The translations under genes were made by a program, and so were the position numbers. Below the pieces are notes generated by a model. It ran no database searches and was not told the origin of the DNA. It worked only from the letters and a program-made list of their open reading frames with translations. A stretch of DNA of 27,332 nt from positions 1-27,332 of the forward strand of contig DASTMQ010000284.1 of the NCBI GenBank assembly GCA_035714005.1. The letters run 5' to 3'. Below, piece by piece: positions 6,169 through 13,740 of the stretch (position 1 is its first letter; each line of letters starts with the position of its first letter). The stretch is from AWTP1-13 sp035714005. GTDB lineage: Bacteria > Pseudomonadota > Alphaproteobacteria > Rhizobiales > Hyphomicrobiaceae.

Positions 6169-7446
6169 ATGACCCCCTCGCTCGCCTTGGGCCTCACTCT
6201 CGCTGGCGTCGCTGTGGCGGCGCTCGTCTTTGTTGTTAACCGCGCCGGCGGCGGTGCGAGCAGCGAGCTATCGCACGCGCTCGCCCAACTCGGCGTCGTT
6301 CGCCTGAAGGAGCTTGAGCGTTCGTGGCGCGGCAGGACCGACGAGGCCCGCATCGAATTGCTCCGTCAACTGCTGGAAGAGGCGCGCGGCTCGCGCGCCT
6401 GGCGCTGGAGCGGCCGTGCCAAGCCGGCGGTGCTGGTCAGCGCCAGCTTGTTGGCGCTCATTTTGTGTGGCCTCACGCTGTTCGGCCTGGCCGATGAGCC
6501 GGCGGCAACGCCGCGCGCCGGCGAAGCCACCGGCGTGCTGGCGCAGGATCCCGACCTTGCGCGCCTGGAGCTCTACGCCAAGGCGAAAGCGCCGCGCCCG
6601 CCGGCGAACGCCTCCCCGGCCAAGGCGGCCGAGCTGCCGGACGTCGACACCATGATCGAGCGGCTGGCGCTGCGCTTGCAAAAGAAGCCGGACGATGTCC
6701 AGGGCTGGCGCATGCTGGGCTGGTCCTATTTCAGCGTCCAGCAGCCAGCCAAGGCGGTGGAGGCCTACGCACGCGCCGCCGCCTTGGAGCCGCAGTCGGC
6801 GGCGATCAAGGGCGCATTGGGCGAAGCCATGGTCGCTGTCGAGAACGGCACCGTGTCGCCGCAAGCCGCCGAAACCTTCAATGCCGCGCTGGCGCTCGAT
6901 GCGAAAAATCCCAAGGCGCGCTACTTCGTGGCGCTGGCACTGGAGCAGACCGGCAAGAAAAAGGAGGCACTCGACGGCTGGCTCAGTCTGCTGGCGGAGC
7001 CAATGGATGATGAGCCGTGGGTGGCCGACCTGCGCCAGCGCGCACAAGGCCTGGCGCGCGAGCTCGGCGTCACTTTGCCGGCCCAGCCCGTGCTGGCGGC
7101 GCAAGCGAGCGGCGAGAGCGCCAACGCCGCGGGCAAGCCCGAAGCCAAAAGGGGCCACGGCACGCGGGCCTTGACGGCGGAGGAAATGCGGCTGGCGCAG
7201 GCGCTGCCGGCCGATCAGCAGCAGGCCATGATCCGCAGCATGGTGAGTAGCCTGGCAGACCGGCTCGAAAGCAAGCCTCGCGACGAAGAGGGGTGGATGC
7301 GGCTGATCCAGTCGCGGGTGGTACTCGGTGAGGAAGGCGCCGCGCGCGAGGCGCTGGCGCGCGCGCTCGCCGTGTTCGCCGATGATGCCTCCGCAGGCGG
7401 CCGCATTGCCGCCGCCGCCAAGGAACTGGGCCTCACCAACAACTAG
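6169..7446 (+). CDS. CcmI/CycH-type cytochrome c biogenesis TPR protein
   Basis: Probably presents apocytochrome c to the haem-ligation machinery in the periplasm. The 425-residue product has two membrane segments (about 4-23 and 86-107) with a short cytoplasmic loop of CcmI type. Its periplasmic domain has TPR repeats at about 160-265 (RLQKKPDDVQGWRMLGWSYF). The typical CcmI tail follows (LAQALPADQQQAMIRSMVSS, then EGWMRLIQSRVVLGE). Start ATG 6169 has GGAG 8 bases upstream; the longer frame from 5890 would pass through the ECF promoter. The rest of the ccm operon is not in the window, so this looks like an extra copy dedicated to the neighbouring multiheme cytochromes. It leads an operon under the ECF-type promoter at 6011. 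The family call is good; a dedicated role is inferred. Confidence 0.85.
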   Translation: MTPSLALGLTLAGVAVAALVFVVNRAGGGASSELSHALAQLGVVRLKELERSWRGRTDEARIELLRQLLEEARGSRAWRWSGRAKPAVLVSASLLALILCGLTLFGLADEPAATPRAGEATGVLAQDPDLARLELYAKAKAPRPPANASPAKAAELPDVDTMIERLALRLQKKPDDVQGWRMLGWSYFSVQQPAKAVEAYARAAALEPQSAAIKGALGEAMVAVENGTVSPQAAETFNAALALDAKNPKARYFVALALEQTGKKKEALDGWLSLLAEPMDDEPWVADLRQRAQGLARELGVTLPAQPVLAAQASGESANAAGKPEAKRGHGTRALTAEEMRLAQALPADQQQAMIRSMVSSLADRLESKPRDEEGWMRLIQSRVVLGEEGAAREALARALAVFADDASAGGRIAAAAKELGLTNN

Positions 7447-7470
7447 GTTGTCGCCGAGATCGGGCAAGAC

Positions 7471-8796
7471 GTGCCGCTCACCTTCGATCCCATTTTGGCC
7501 TTTTACGCCGTCCCGCTCCTGGTCGTGTGGACGGTCTATCTCGGCATGCGCAAGAAGGTCGATGTGCGCAGTCGCTCGACCCAGGCCGAGGCAAAGGAAG
7601 CGGGCCTGACGGAACCCGCCTCGCTGCATCCCCTGATCGACCCCGTGCTGTGCTTGGGCTGTGGTGCCTGCGTTCGCGCTTGTCCGGAGGTTGCTTCCGG
7701 GCACCCCGTCCTCGGCATTATTGATGATAGGGCCGAACTCATCGAGCCCGCGAGCTGCATCGGCCACGGCGCCTGCAAGACCGCCTGTCCGACCGACGCC
7801 ATCACCTTGGTGTTCGGTACGGAAACGCGCGGCGTCGAGCTGCCGATCGTCAAACCCGACTTTCAGACCAATGTGCCCGGGTTGTTCATCGCCGGCGAGC
7901 TTGGCGGCATGGGCCTGATCCGCAATGCGATCGAGCAGGGACGGCAGGCGATGGAGTCCGTCAAGGGCTTGGGCGCTGGCGGACAGACAGGCGACATGCT
8001 CGATGTGGTGATCATCGGCGCCGGGCCGGCCGGCTTTTCCGCAAGCCTCGGGGCCCTCGGGCACAAGCTCAAATTTGTGACCCTCGAGCAGGACAGCTTC
8101 GGCGGTACGGTTGGGCACTTCCCGCGCGGCAAGCTGGTGATGACCGCACCGGCCATGCTGCCGTTGATCGGCCGCATGCAGTTCCGCGAGGTGAGTAAAG
8201 AGACGCTGATGGCGTTTTGGCACGATGCTCTGAAGAAGACCGGACTCACGATCCGTTATGGCGAGCGCGTCGAATCGGTGACGCGGCAGGGGGCGGGCTT
8301 CATCGTCAAGAGCAGCGCCAACAGCTATCAGGCGCGCAGCGTCTTGCTTGCGATCGGTCGGCGCGGCACGCCGCGCAAACTGGAGGTGCCGGGTGAAGAG
8401 CAATCCAAGGTGGTCTACCGCCTGATCGACCCCGAGCAGTATCGGGGGCAGCACGTCGTCGTGGTTGGCGGCGGGGATAGCGCGCTCGAGGCGGCCGCGA
8501 GCATCGCCGAGGAGGCGGGCACGACCGTTACCCTCTCCTACCGCAGCGAGGCGTTCGGCCGGGCCAAGCAAAAAAACCGCGTCCGTGTCGATGCGGCGGT
8601 AAAGGCGGGCTCGCTCACCGTCATGCTCAAATCAAAGATCAAGGCGATCGGCGAGAAGGACATCCAGATCGAGCACGACGGCAAAAAACTCACCCTCAAG
8701 AACGATGCCGTCATCGTCTGCGCCGGGGGCATTCTGCCCACGGCCTTTCTCAAGAGTTGCGGTATCGAGGTGGAGACCAAGTATGGCACCGCCTAG
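7471..8796 (+). CDS. Membrane-anchored 4Fe-4S/FAD NAD(P)-dependent oxidoreductase, permuted
   Basis: Predicted to move electrons between NAD(P)H, FAD and iron-sulphur clusters at the inner membrane. Order in the 441-residue product: an N-terminal membrane helix (7-24); a ferredoxin domain with Cys61, 64, 67 and 71 (CLGCGACVRACP) and a second motif CIGHGACKTACP in which the second ligand is His99; the segment VPGLFIAGELGG (135-146), normally the C-terminal FAD motif of thioredoxin reductase-like enzymes; then the FAD dinucleotide fold (GAGPAG 183-188) and the NAD(P) fold (GGGDSA 333-338). No CxxC redox pair is present, so it is not a thioredoxin reductase. Start GTG 7471, 24 bp after the CcmI stop; ATG codons occur only later, beyond the anchor helix. 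It probably feeds the cytochrome b/multiheme chain encoded nearby. Confidence 0.88.
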   Translation: MPLTFDPILAFYAVPLLVVWTVYLGMRKKVDVRSRSTQAEAKEAGLTEPASLHPLIDPVLCLGCGACVRACPEVASGHPVLGIIDDRAELIEPASCIGHGACKTACPTDAITLVFGTETRGVELPIVKPDFQTNVPGLFIAGELGGMGLIRNAIEQGRQAMESVKGLGAGGQTGDMLDVVIIGAGPAGFSASLGALGHKLKFVTLEQDSFGGTVGHFPRGKLVMTAPAMLPLIGRMQFREVSKETLMAFWHDALKKTGLTIRYGERVESVTRQGAGFIVKSSANSYQARSVLLAIGRRGTPRKLEVPGEEQSKVVYRLIDPEQYRGQHVVVVGGGDSALEAAASIAEEAGTTVTLSYRSEAFGRAKQKNRVRVDAAVKAGSLTVMLKSKIKAIGEKDIQIEHDGKKLTLKNDAVIVCAGGILPTAFLKSCGIEVETKYGTA

Positions 8797-10366
8797 GTAC
8801 GCCATGCCCTTCAGCGCTTTGGTGGGCTTTGCGCTGGCCCTGTCGCTGGCAGCCCAGGCCGGCTTGGCCCAACAATCGGCGAGCGCTGAGGCCGATGCCG
8901 CCTTGCGGACGGGTGCCTTCGCGCGCGCGGCCAACTTGCTCGAACAGCAGGCGAGGGCCGGTGACCCGGAGGCGCAGTACAAACTTGCTGCGCTCTACCG
9001 CCTAGGCCGCGGCGTCGAACAGGACGAGGCGGCGGCGTTCCGCTGGATGAAATCGGCCGCCGAGCGCGGCCACGCCGAGGCTCAACTCAATCTCGCCAAG
9101 ATGTACCTGGCGGGCCGCGGCGTCGCCGTCAACGTGGCCGAGGCCCGCGCCTGGTTGGCAAAGGCGGCGGCCAACGGCCGCAGCGAGGCCGTCGCGCTCG
9201 CGCGCGAGATCGACCAGCAACCCCGCCGCGAGACGCCGAAGCAGGCCCTGGCATGGTCGGCAACCGTGGGGTCCTCGGCGACCGGTCCAGAATCGGCGGC
9301 CGGTTCGTCGGCCAGTTCGTCGGCAGGAGCGACGGCAGCTTCGCCGCCGAAATCGGCGGCCGGATCGGCTGGGCGGTCGGCGCGCAAAGACCTCGCCGGC
9401 GGGCGCAATGGCTTGCCGGCGGTGCTCGATGCCGCCTGGCGCGGCCAGGCGCAAGCGCTCGGTCAACTGATCGCGGCCGGTGCCGCGCTGAGCGTCACCG
9501 ATGAGGACGGCAACGCCCCGCTGGCGCTCGCCGCGGCCGCCGGCCATAAGGCAAGCCTGGAGCTCATCCTGGCTGCCGGCGCCGATGCCAACGCCGCAAA
9601 TCGGGCCGGCGAAACCGCCCTGATGCTGGCGGCAGGAAAGGGCCACACGGACAGCGTCAGCCTCTTGCTGGCGCGTAACGCCGCCGTCGGCCATCGCAGC
9701 GCCAGCGGCGAAACGGCCTTGAGCAAGGCCATTCGCGGCTGCAAGCTGGACGCCGCCAAAGCCTTGATCGGCAAGGGCGCGCGCGCCGGCGGTACGGTGG
9801 AGGGCGGGGTGACGATGTTGATGCTGGCGGCGGCTTTTTGCGCCGAGGCCATTCAACTCCTGGACGCCGGCGGCGCCTCACCCGTCAATGCCGTGGACGA
9901 TCGCGGGCGCACGGCGCTGTGGCACGCCGCCGACCGCGGCAACGGCGCGGCGGTGCGGGCGCTCATCGGCAAGGGGGCCGACGGCCGCATTGCCGACCAG
10001 CAAGGCCTAGGGCCGCTGCTGCGGGCGATCGAAAGCGGGGAAAAAGAGGCCGCCCAGCTGCTTCTCGTCAAGGGCGCCGAGCTCGATCGGCGTTCCGCGG
10101 CCGGCAATAGCGCTTTGATGCTGGCCTCGCAGGGCGGGCAACTCGAGGTGGTACGCGCGCTGATTGAACTTGGTGCCTCGGCCGATCTCAGGAACGAGCA
10201 GGGCTATACGGCGCTGATGCTGGCCAGTGCGGCGGGCCACGGTGAGGTGGTCAAGGCGCTGCTTGCGGCGGGTGCCGACCGTGGGCTCAGGAATAAACGT
10301 CGGCAGACGGCCGTCGACATTGCCAACGCTTCCGGGCAGACGGCGGTGGCGGAGCTACTGAAATAG
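8783..10366 (+). CDS. Secreted Sel1-repeat and ankyrin-repeat protein
   Basis: Likely a periplasmic scaffold or protein-binding factor. The 527-residue product has a signal peptide (cleavage near AQAGLAQQ, residue 30). Two Sel1-like repeats lie at about 61-135 (AQYKLAALYRLGRGVEQDEA, AQLNLAKMYLAGRGV). An Ala/Ser-rich linker spans about 150-215. About eight ankyrin repeats run to the C-terminus (GETALMLAAGKGHTDSVSLL, GYTALMLASAAGHGEVVKAL). Start ATG 8783 has GGAG 7 bases upstream and overlaps the end of the oxidoreductase gene by 14 bp; ATG 8804 is an alternative. The overlap shows it belongs to the same ECF-controlled operon. No enzymatic motif is seen. It may organise or dock the multiheme cytochromes, which is inference from context only. 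Confidence 0.88.
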   Translation: MAPPRYAMPFSALVGFALALSLAAQAGLAQQSASAEADAALRTGAFARAANLLEQQARAGDPEAQYKLAALYRLGRGVEQDEAAAFRWMKSAAERGHAEAQLNLAKMYLAGRGVAVNVAEARAWLAKAAANGRSEAVALAREIDQQPRRETPKQALAWSATVGSSATGPESAAGSSASSSAGATAASPPKSAAGSAGRSARKDLAGGRNGLPAVLDAAWRGQAQALGQLIAAGAALSVTDEDGNAPLALAAAAGHKASLELILAAGADANAANRAGETALMLAAGKGHTDSVSLLLARNAAVGHRSASGETALSKAIRGCKLDAAKALIGKGARAGGTVEGGVTMLMLAAAFCAEAIQLLDAGGASPVNAVDDRGRTALWHAADRGNGAAVRALIGKGADGRIADQQGLGPLLRAIESGEKEAAQLLLVKGAELDRRSAAGNSALMLASQGGQLEVVRALIELGASADLRNEQGYTALMLASAAGHGEVVKALLAAGADRGLRNKRRQTAVDIANASGQTAVAELLK

Positions 10367-10744
10367 CCCCGGCCGGCTCATGCGCGCGGCAATGCGCCGA
10401 GCTAGCGCGCTCGTGGTGCAGGGCACCCCGGTTGGTACCCACGACGTATTGTTGAGGAAAAGATCGCAGCGGGTGAGCTGGCGACCGAGGTGCGTGGTCA
10501 TGCATACGGTATCGCCAAGGCGATAGGCTGCGCCCTGATAGCGGCACAGGCACGGAATGGGCTGGCCGGTGGCGCCATCGATCACGCCATGGAAGGGAGA
10601 GCTCGGCCATGCCGGTGGCGGGCCGGAGCCTGGCGTGGGCGCGGCCTGGTGAGCTTCCTCGGCGCGCGCCGGTGACAATAGCGAGGCGATGATCGTCGCC
10701 AGCGCGAAGACCATGAGGCGAGGCCGCGAGGTTTTCTTCGTCAT
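10355..10744 (-). CDS. Small exported cysteine-containing protein of unknown function
   Basis: 129 residues with a signal peptide (start MTKKTSRPRLMVFALATIIA, cleavage near ARAEE). A compact domain contains four Cys (PCLCRYQG, DTVCMTTH, LTRCDLFL) plus a fifth near the C-terminus (GVPCTT), so disulphide bonds are likely. I do not recognise a named family; the pattern resembles small conserved exported proteins of alphaproteobacteria. Start ATG 10744 has only a weak ribosome site. Its 3' end overlaps the convergent ankyrin gene by 12 bp. The EamA gene lies 60 bp upstream on the same strand, so co-transcription is possible. Confidence 0.7.
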   Translation of the reverse strand: MTKKTSRPRLMVFALATIIASLLSPARAEEAHQAAPTPGSGPPPAWPSSPFHGVIDGATGQPIPCLCRYQGAAYRLGDTVCMTTHLGRQLTRCDLFLNNTSWVPTGVPCTTSALARRIAARMSRPGLFQ

Positions 10745-10804
10745 CCCATGCGCCTGACAAGCTAGCACGTTCGCCGGGGGCCGCGGAAGCGGCGACCACG
10801 AGGG

Positions 10805-11701
10805 CTAACGTCTTTCGCGTTTGTGCCCAATCGCCGGCCCGAGCTGGACTAAGAGACTGGCGCCAAGGATGAGGCCGGCGCCGACCCAACCCAAGGCGCT
10901 CAGTCGCTCGCCCAGCAGCAGATAGGCCGCGGCGGCTGCAAACAGCGTCTCGGTGCCGACAATGATCGCCGCCTCCGAGGGCGGCGTGTGCTGCATGGCG
11001 ATGGTGAGCAGCGTAAACGTGAGCGCGCTCGAAAACAGCCCAACGAAGGCGATCTCGACGGCGGCCGCGCGCACGTGGGCAAGGCTCAGTGGCTCGAGGG
11101 CGAGCGCGGCCAGGCCGGCTAGAAGCGCCACCACGCCGAATTGCAGGGCGGTGAAGCCGACCGGGCGTCGATGCCGCGTGGCGCTCGCCGTGATCACGAC
11201 CTGCACGGCCCAAAAGAAAGCCGAGATCGCCACCATGATGTCACCCCGTGAAAACGCGCTGAGCGTGCCGCCACCGAGCAGCCAGGTGCCGATCGCCGAC
11301 ATTGCCACCGCCGGCCACACCAGCACGTTGGGCATCTTGCCGCTCCAGCACAAGACGATGAGGGGCGTGATGACGACGTAGAGCGCGGTGAGAAAGCCGG
11401 TGTTGGTGACGGTGGCGGTTTCCAGTCCGGCTTGCTGCAGCCAGCCGGCGATGAGGAAAGCGGCGCCGCCGAGGCCGGAGGTCAGATAGAAATCCGAGCG
11501 GGCCGGCGCGGCCGCGCGTGCGCTTTCGCGCACGGCCAACGGGGCGAGCGCGACAAAGGCCACCAGGCCGCGCAAGGCAAGGAACGCAAGCGGTCCGATA
11601 TGGGCCGTGGCCGACTTCTGGAACAGGAAGGCGATGCCCCAGATGGCGGCGGTAAAGAGCAGCAACAGATCGGCGTTGAGGCGAGACATTGACTTCTTCA
11701 T
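10805..11701 (-). CDS. EamA/DMT-family transporter
   Basis: Inner-membrane drug/metabolite transporter, usually an exporter of small metabolites. The 298-residue product has about ten hydrophobic segments in two repeats. EamA signatures are LLFTAAIWGIAFLFQKSA near the N-terminus and SEAAIIVGTETLFAAAAAYL, then LLGERLSALGWVGAGLILGA, in the second half. Start ATG 11701 gives the usual EamA length; the frame open to 11842 adds an unlikely 47-residue hydrophilic head, and ATG 11689 is also possible. It is divergent from the TRAP operon. Substrate cannot be told from sequence. Confidence 0.88.
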   Translation of the reverse strand: MKKSMSRLNADLLLLFTAAIWGIAFLFQKSATAHIGPLAFLALRGLVAFVALAPLAVRESARAAAPARSDFYLTSGLGGAAFLIAGWLQQAGLETATVTNTGFLTALYVVITPLIVLCWSGKMPNVLVWPAVAMSAIGTWLLGGGTLSAFSRGDIMVAISAFFWAVQVVITASATRHRRPVGFTALQFGVVALLAGLAALALEPLSLAHVRAAAVEIAFVGLFSSALTFTLLTIAMQHTPPSEAAIIVGTETLFAAAAAYLLLGERLSALGWVGAGLILGASLLVQLGPAIGHKRERR

Positions 11702-11948
11702 CGCCGCGGTGTGCCCGTGCCAACGCTCAGTGGGGATTGGCGCCTGCAAGGGAGGCTGGACATTTAGCGGGCATCCTGGCGCGCTGGTGACCAAGGGACC
11801 GCCAAATCCGGTGCCCGCGGCCCGCCTGCTTCGTCCCGTCACGGCTCCATCTATAGGTTAGCCAAGCGGCTTGCCAGCAGGTGCCTGCGCGCAAAGCGCT
11901 TGCCAACCTAGTCCAATTGCCGCACTCCTGTTTTGCATGGTCCGGCTG

Positions 11949-11980
11949 GCACGCGGCATGCTGCCCAGCGTGCCGCGTGC
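11949..11980. promoter_or_regulatory. Inverted repeat upstream of the TRAP binding-protein gene
   Basis: Perfect 10-bp arms GCACGCGGCA (11949-11958) and TGCCGCGTGC (11971-11980) around 12 nt. A second, offset pair TTTTGCA (11931-11937) and TGCAAAA (11978-11984) overlaps it. The repeat ends 33 bp before the ATG at 12014. It could be an operator for a TRAP regulator or an mRNA leader hairpin. The rest of the 312-bp divergent interval (11702-12013) shows no gene. Confidence 0.45.
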
Positions 11981-11987
11981 AAAAGAA

Positions 11988-11999
11988 TGTGCCGGCACA
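11988..11999. promoter_or_regulatory. 12-bp perfect palindrome before the TRAP ribosome site
   Basis: TGTGCCGGCACA lies directly before the GGGAG ribosome-binding sequence of the gene at 12014. Its position suits an operator or translational control element; it may also be chance in GC-rich DNA. Confidence 0.25.
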
Positions 12000-12013
12000 A
12001 GGGAGATGCAGCC

Positions 12014-13114
12014 ATGAATCGTCGCAGATTCTTGAGGTCTGGTGTGGCCGCTGGCGCGGCCACGGCCGCGAGCATAGCGGCCCCGCAGGTGGTATCCGCA
12101 CAAGCCAAGACTTTCAGTTGGAAGATGACCAATGCCTATGGTCCCGGGGCGCCGTTCTACGTGCAGGGACCCGGCAGCCCCACCGACTTCATCAAGATGG
12201 TCGATACCATGTCGCAGGGCCGCTTGAAGATTCAGCACTTCGCGGCCGGCGAGCTGATCCCGGCGCTTGAAGGCTTTGATGCCGTGTCGAAGGGCACGGT
12301 CGAGATGAACTGCGCCAATGCCTATTTCTGGGCCGGCAAGACGTTCGCGGCACAGTACTTCACGGCCGTGCCGTTCGGTTTCAATTTTCAAGGCATGAAT
12401 GCCTGGCTCTACCACGGTGGTGGCCTGAAACTGTGGGAAGAAGTTTATGCACCTTTCAATCTGGTGCCGCTGCCGATGGGCAATACGGGCGTGCAGATGA
12501 CGGGCTGGTTCCGCAAGCCGATCGAGAAGGTCGACGACCTGAAGGGCTTGAAAATGCGCATTCCCGGCCTGGCGGGCAAGGTCTATGCGCAGCTGGGCGT
12601 GGACGTGAAACTGCTGCCAGCCGGTGAGATTTTCCCGGCGCTCGAGCGCGGCGTGATCGATGCTGCGGAATTTGTCGGCCCGTACCAGGATCGGCGCCTG
12701 GGTTTGCACAAGGCCGCCAAATATTACCATACCACGGGCTGGCATGAGTCCTCGACGGTAACGGAGCTCATTGTCAACAAGGCGGCTTGGGAGTCGCTGC
12801 CGACGGATTTGCGCGAAATCGTCAGAGCCGCGGCCGGCGCCTGCAATGCCATTAGCCAAGCCTGGTGCGATGCAACCAATACCGAGGCGCTGGAAGATCT
12901 GATAGCCAACCAGGGCGTCAAAGCCTCACCGCTTCCCGCCGAGGTGCTCGCCAAGCTCAAGGACGCGACGATACAGACACTGGCCGAAAGCGCCGGCAAA
13001 GACGCCATCGTCAAAAAGGTGCACGACAGCTACATGAATTTCAAAAAGGGTTGGGACAAATGGGCCGGCATTTCGGAGGGGGTTTATCACAGCCAAATCC
13101 GCGGACAAATCTAG
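12014..13114 (+). CDS. TRAP transporter substrate-binding protein, DctP/TakP family
   Basis: Periplasmic solute receptor that delivers a carboxylate-type substrate to the TRAP membrane subunits. The 366-residue product has a Tat signal (NRRRFLRSG, then a hydrophobic stretch and VVSAQA), so it is probably exported folded. Family features include GWFRKPIEKVDDLKGLKMRI with the conserved substrate-binding Arg182. The segment YYHTTGWHESSTVTELIVNK resembles the TakP-like branch that binds alpha-keto acids or other carboxylates. Start ATG 12014 has GGGAG 8 bases upstream. The gene is first in an operon with the two membrane subunits, separated from them by a strong hairpin. Family is certain, substrate is inferred only broadly. 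Confidence 0.95.
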   Translation: MNRRRFLRSGVAAGAATAASIAAPQVVSAQAKTFSWKMTNAYGPGAPFYVQGPGSPTDFIKMVDTMSQGRLKIQHFAAGELIPALEGFDAVSKGTVEMNCANAYFWAGKTFAAQYFTAVPFGFNFQGMNAWLYHGGGLKLWEEVYAPFNLVPLPMGNTGVQMTGWFRKPIEKVDDLKGLKMRIPGLAGKVYAQLGVDVKLLPAGEIFPALERGVIDAAEFVGPYQDRRLGLHKAAKYYHTTGWHESSTVTELIVNKAAWESLPTDLREIVRAAAGACNAISQAWCDATNTEALEDLIANQGVKASPLPAEVLAKLKDATIQTLAESAGKDAIVKKVHDSYMNFKKGWDKWAGISEGVYHSQIRGQI

Positions 13115-13141
13115 CCTCGCGCGCTCTTGTGCCTGGGCCCA

Positions 13142-13176
13142 CGCTGCGTCGCCGGCTCGCCGCCGGCGACGCAGCG
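13142..13176 (+). promoter_or_regulatory. Intercistronic 15-bp hairpin after the TRAP binding-protein gene
   Basis: Perfect 15-bp arms, CGCTGCGTCGCCGGC (13142-13156) and its complement (13162-13176), with a TCGCC loop. No T-run follows. It lies between the binding-protein stop (13114) and the small membrane subunit. This is the place where transporter operons often carry a hairpin that protects the upstream mRNA and lowers expression of the membrane subunits. Confidence 0.75.
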
Positions 13177-13187
13177 CCTTGCGACAG

Positions 13188-13739
13188 ATGGGGATGCCAT
13201 TGATCAATTGGCTCGCAAGGGTGGCCGGTGCGCTCGACGCTCTGATCGATCGGATCGGCCGCGTCACCGGCTGGTGTTCATTCGCGATTGTCCTGGTGAT
13301 GGCTTACAACGTGCTGCTGCGCTACTTCTTGCACACGGGTTCGGTCGCCATGCAGGAGCTTGAATGGCACCTGATGGCGCCAATCTGCATGCTTGGCCTG
13401 TCCTATGCGATCCTCAAGGACGGCCATGTGCAGGTCGACATCTTGTTTGGCCGCTTTCCCAAGCGCGTGCAGCGCCTGATCCAATTTCTGTCGACGGTGC
13501 TGGTCGTTGTCGTGATCGGTATTTTGCTTAAACTTTCCATCCCCTACGTGCTGCAATCCTACAACATTGGCGAGCAATCGCCCGACCCCGGCGGCCTCAC
13601 GCATCGCTGGATCTTGAAAGCGATGTTGCCGATCGGGTTCACGCTACTCCTGATTCAAAGCATTGCGGCGATGTTGCGAGCTCTCATCCCCATCATCGAT
13701 CCGACGGCCACGGTCACCAGCGCGACGCACACGGTCTGA
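13188..13739 (+). CDS. TRAP transporter small permease subunit, DctQ family
   Basis: Four-helix inner-membrane subunit that pairs with the large TRAP permease. The 183-residue product has the DctQ pattern: a first helix after WLARVAGALDALIDRIGR, the conserved VLLRYFLHTGSVAMQELEWH, then SYAILKDGHVQVDILFGRFP, with further helices at about 85-105 and 140-165. The start is uncertain among TTG 13179, ATG 13188 and ATG 13194, none with a strong ribosome site; translation may depend on opening of the upstream hairpin. The stop lies one base before the DctM start. Confidence 0.9.
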   Translation: MGMPLINWLARVAGALDALIDRIGRVTGWCSFAIVLVMAYNVLLRYFLHTGSVAMQELEWHLMAPICMLGLSYAILKDGHVQVDILFGRFPKRVQRLIQFLSTVLVVVVIGILLKLSIPYVLQSYNIGEQSPDPGGLTHRWILKAMLPIGFTLLLIQSIAAMLRALIPIIDPTATVTSATHTV

Positions 13740-13740
13740 C

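Noticed and set aside
6268..8571. 767-codon minus-strand open frame
   Set aside because: Antisense to the CcmI and oxidoreductase genes, both of which have strong domain evidence; a GC-rich frame effect.
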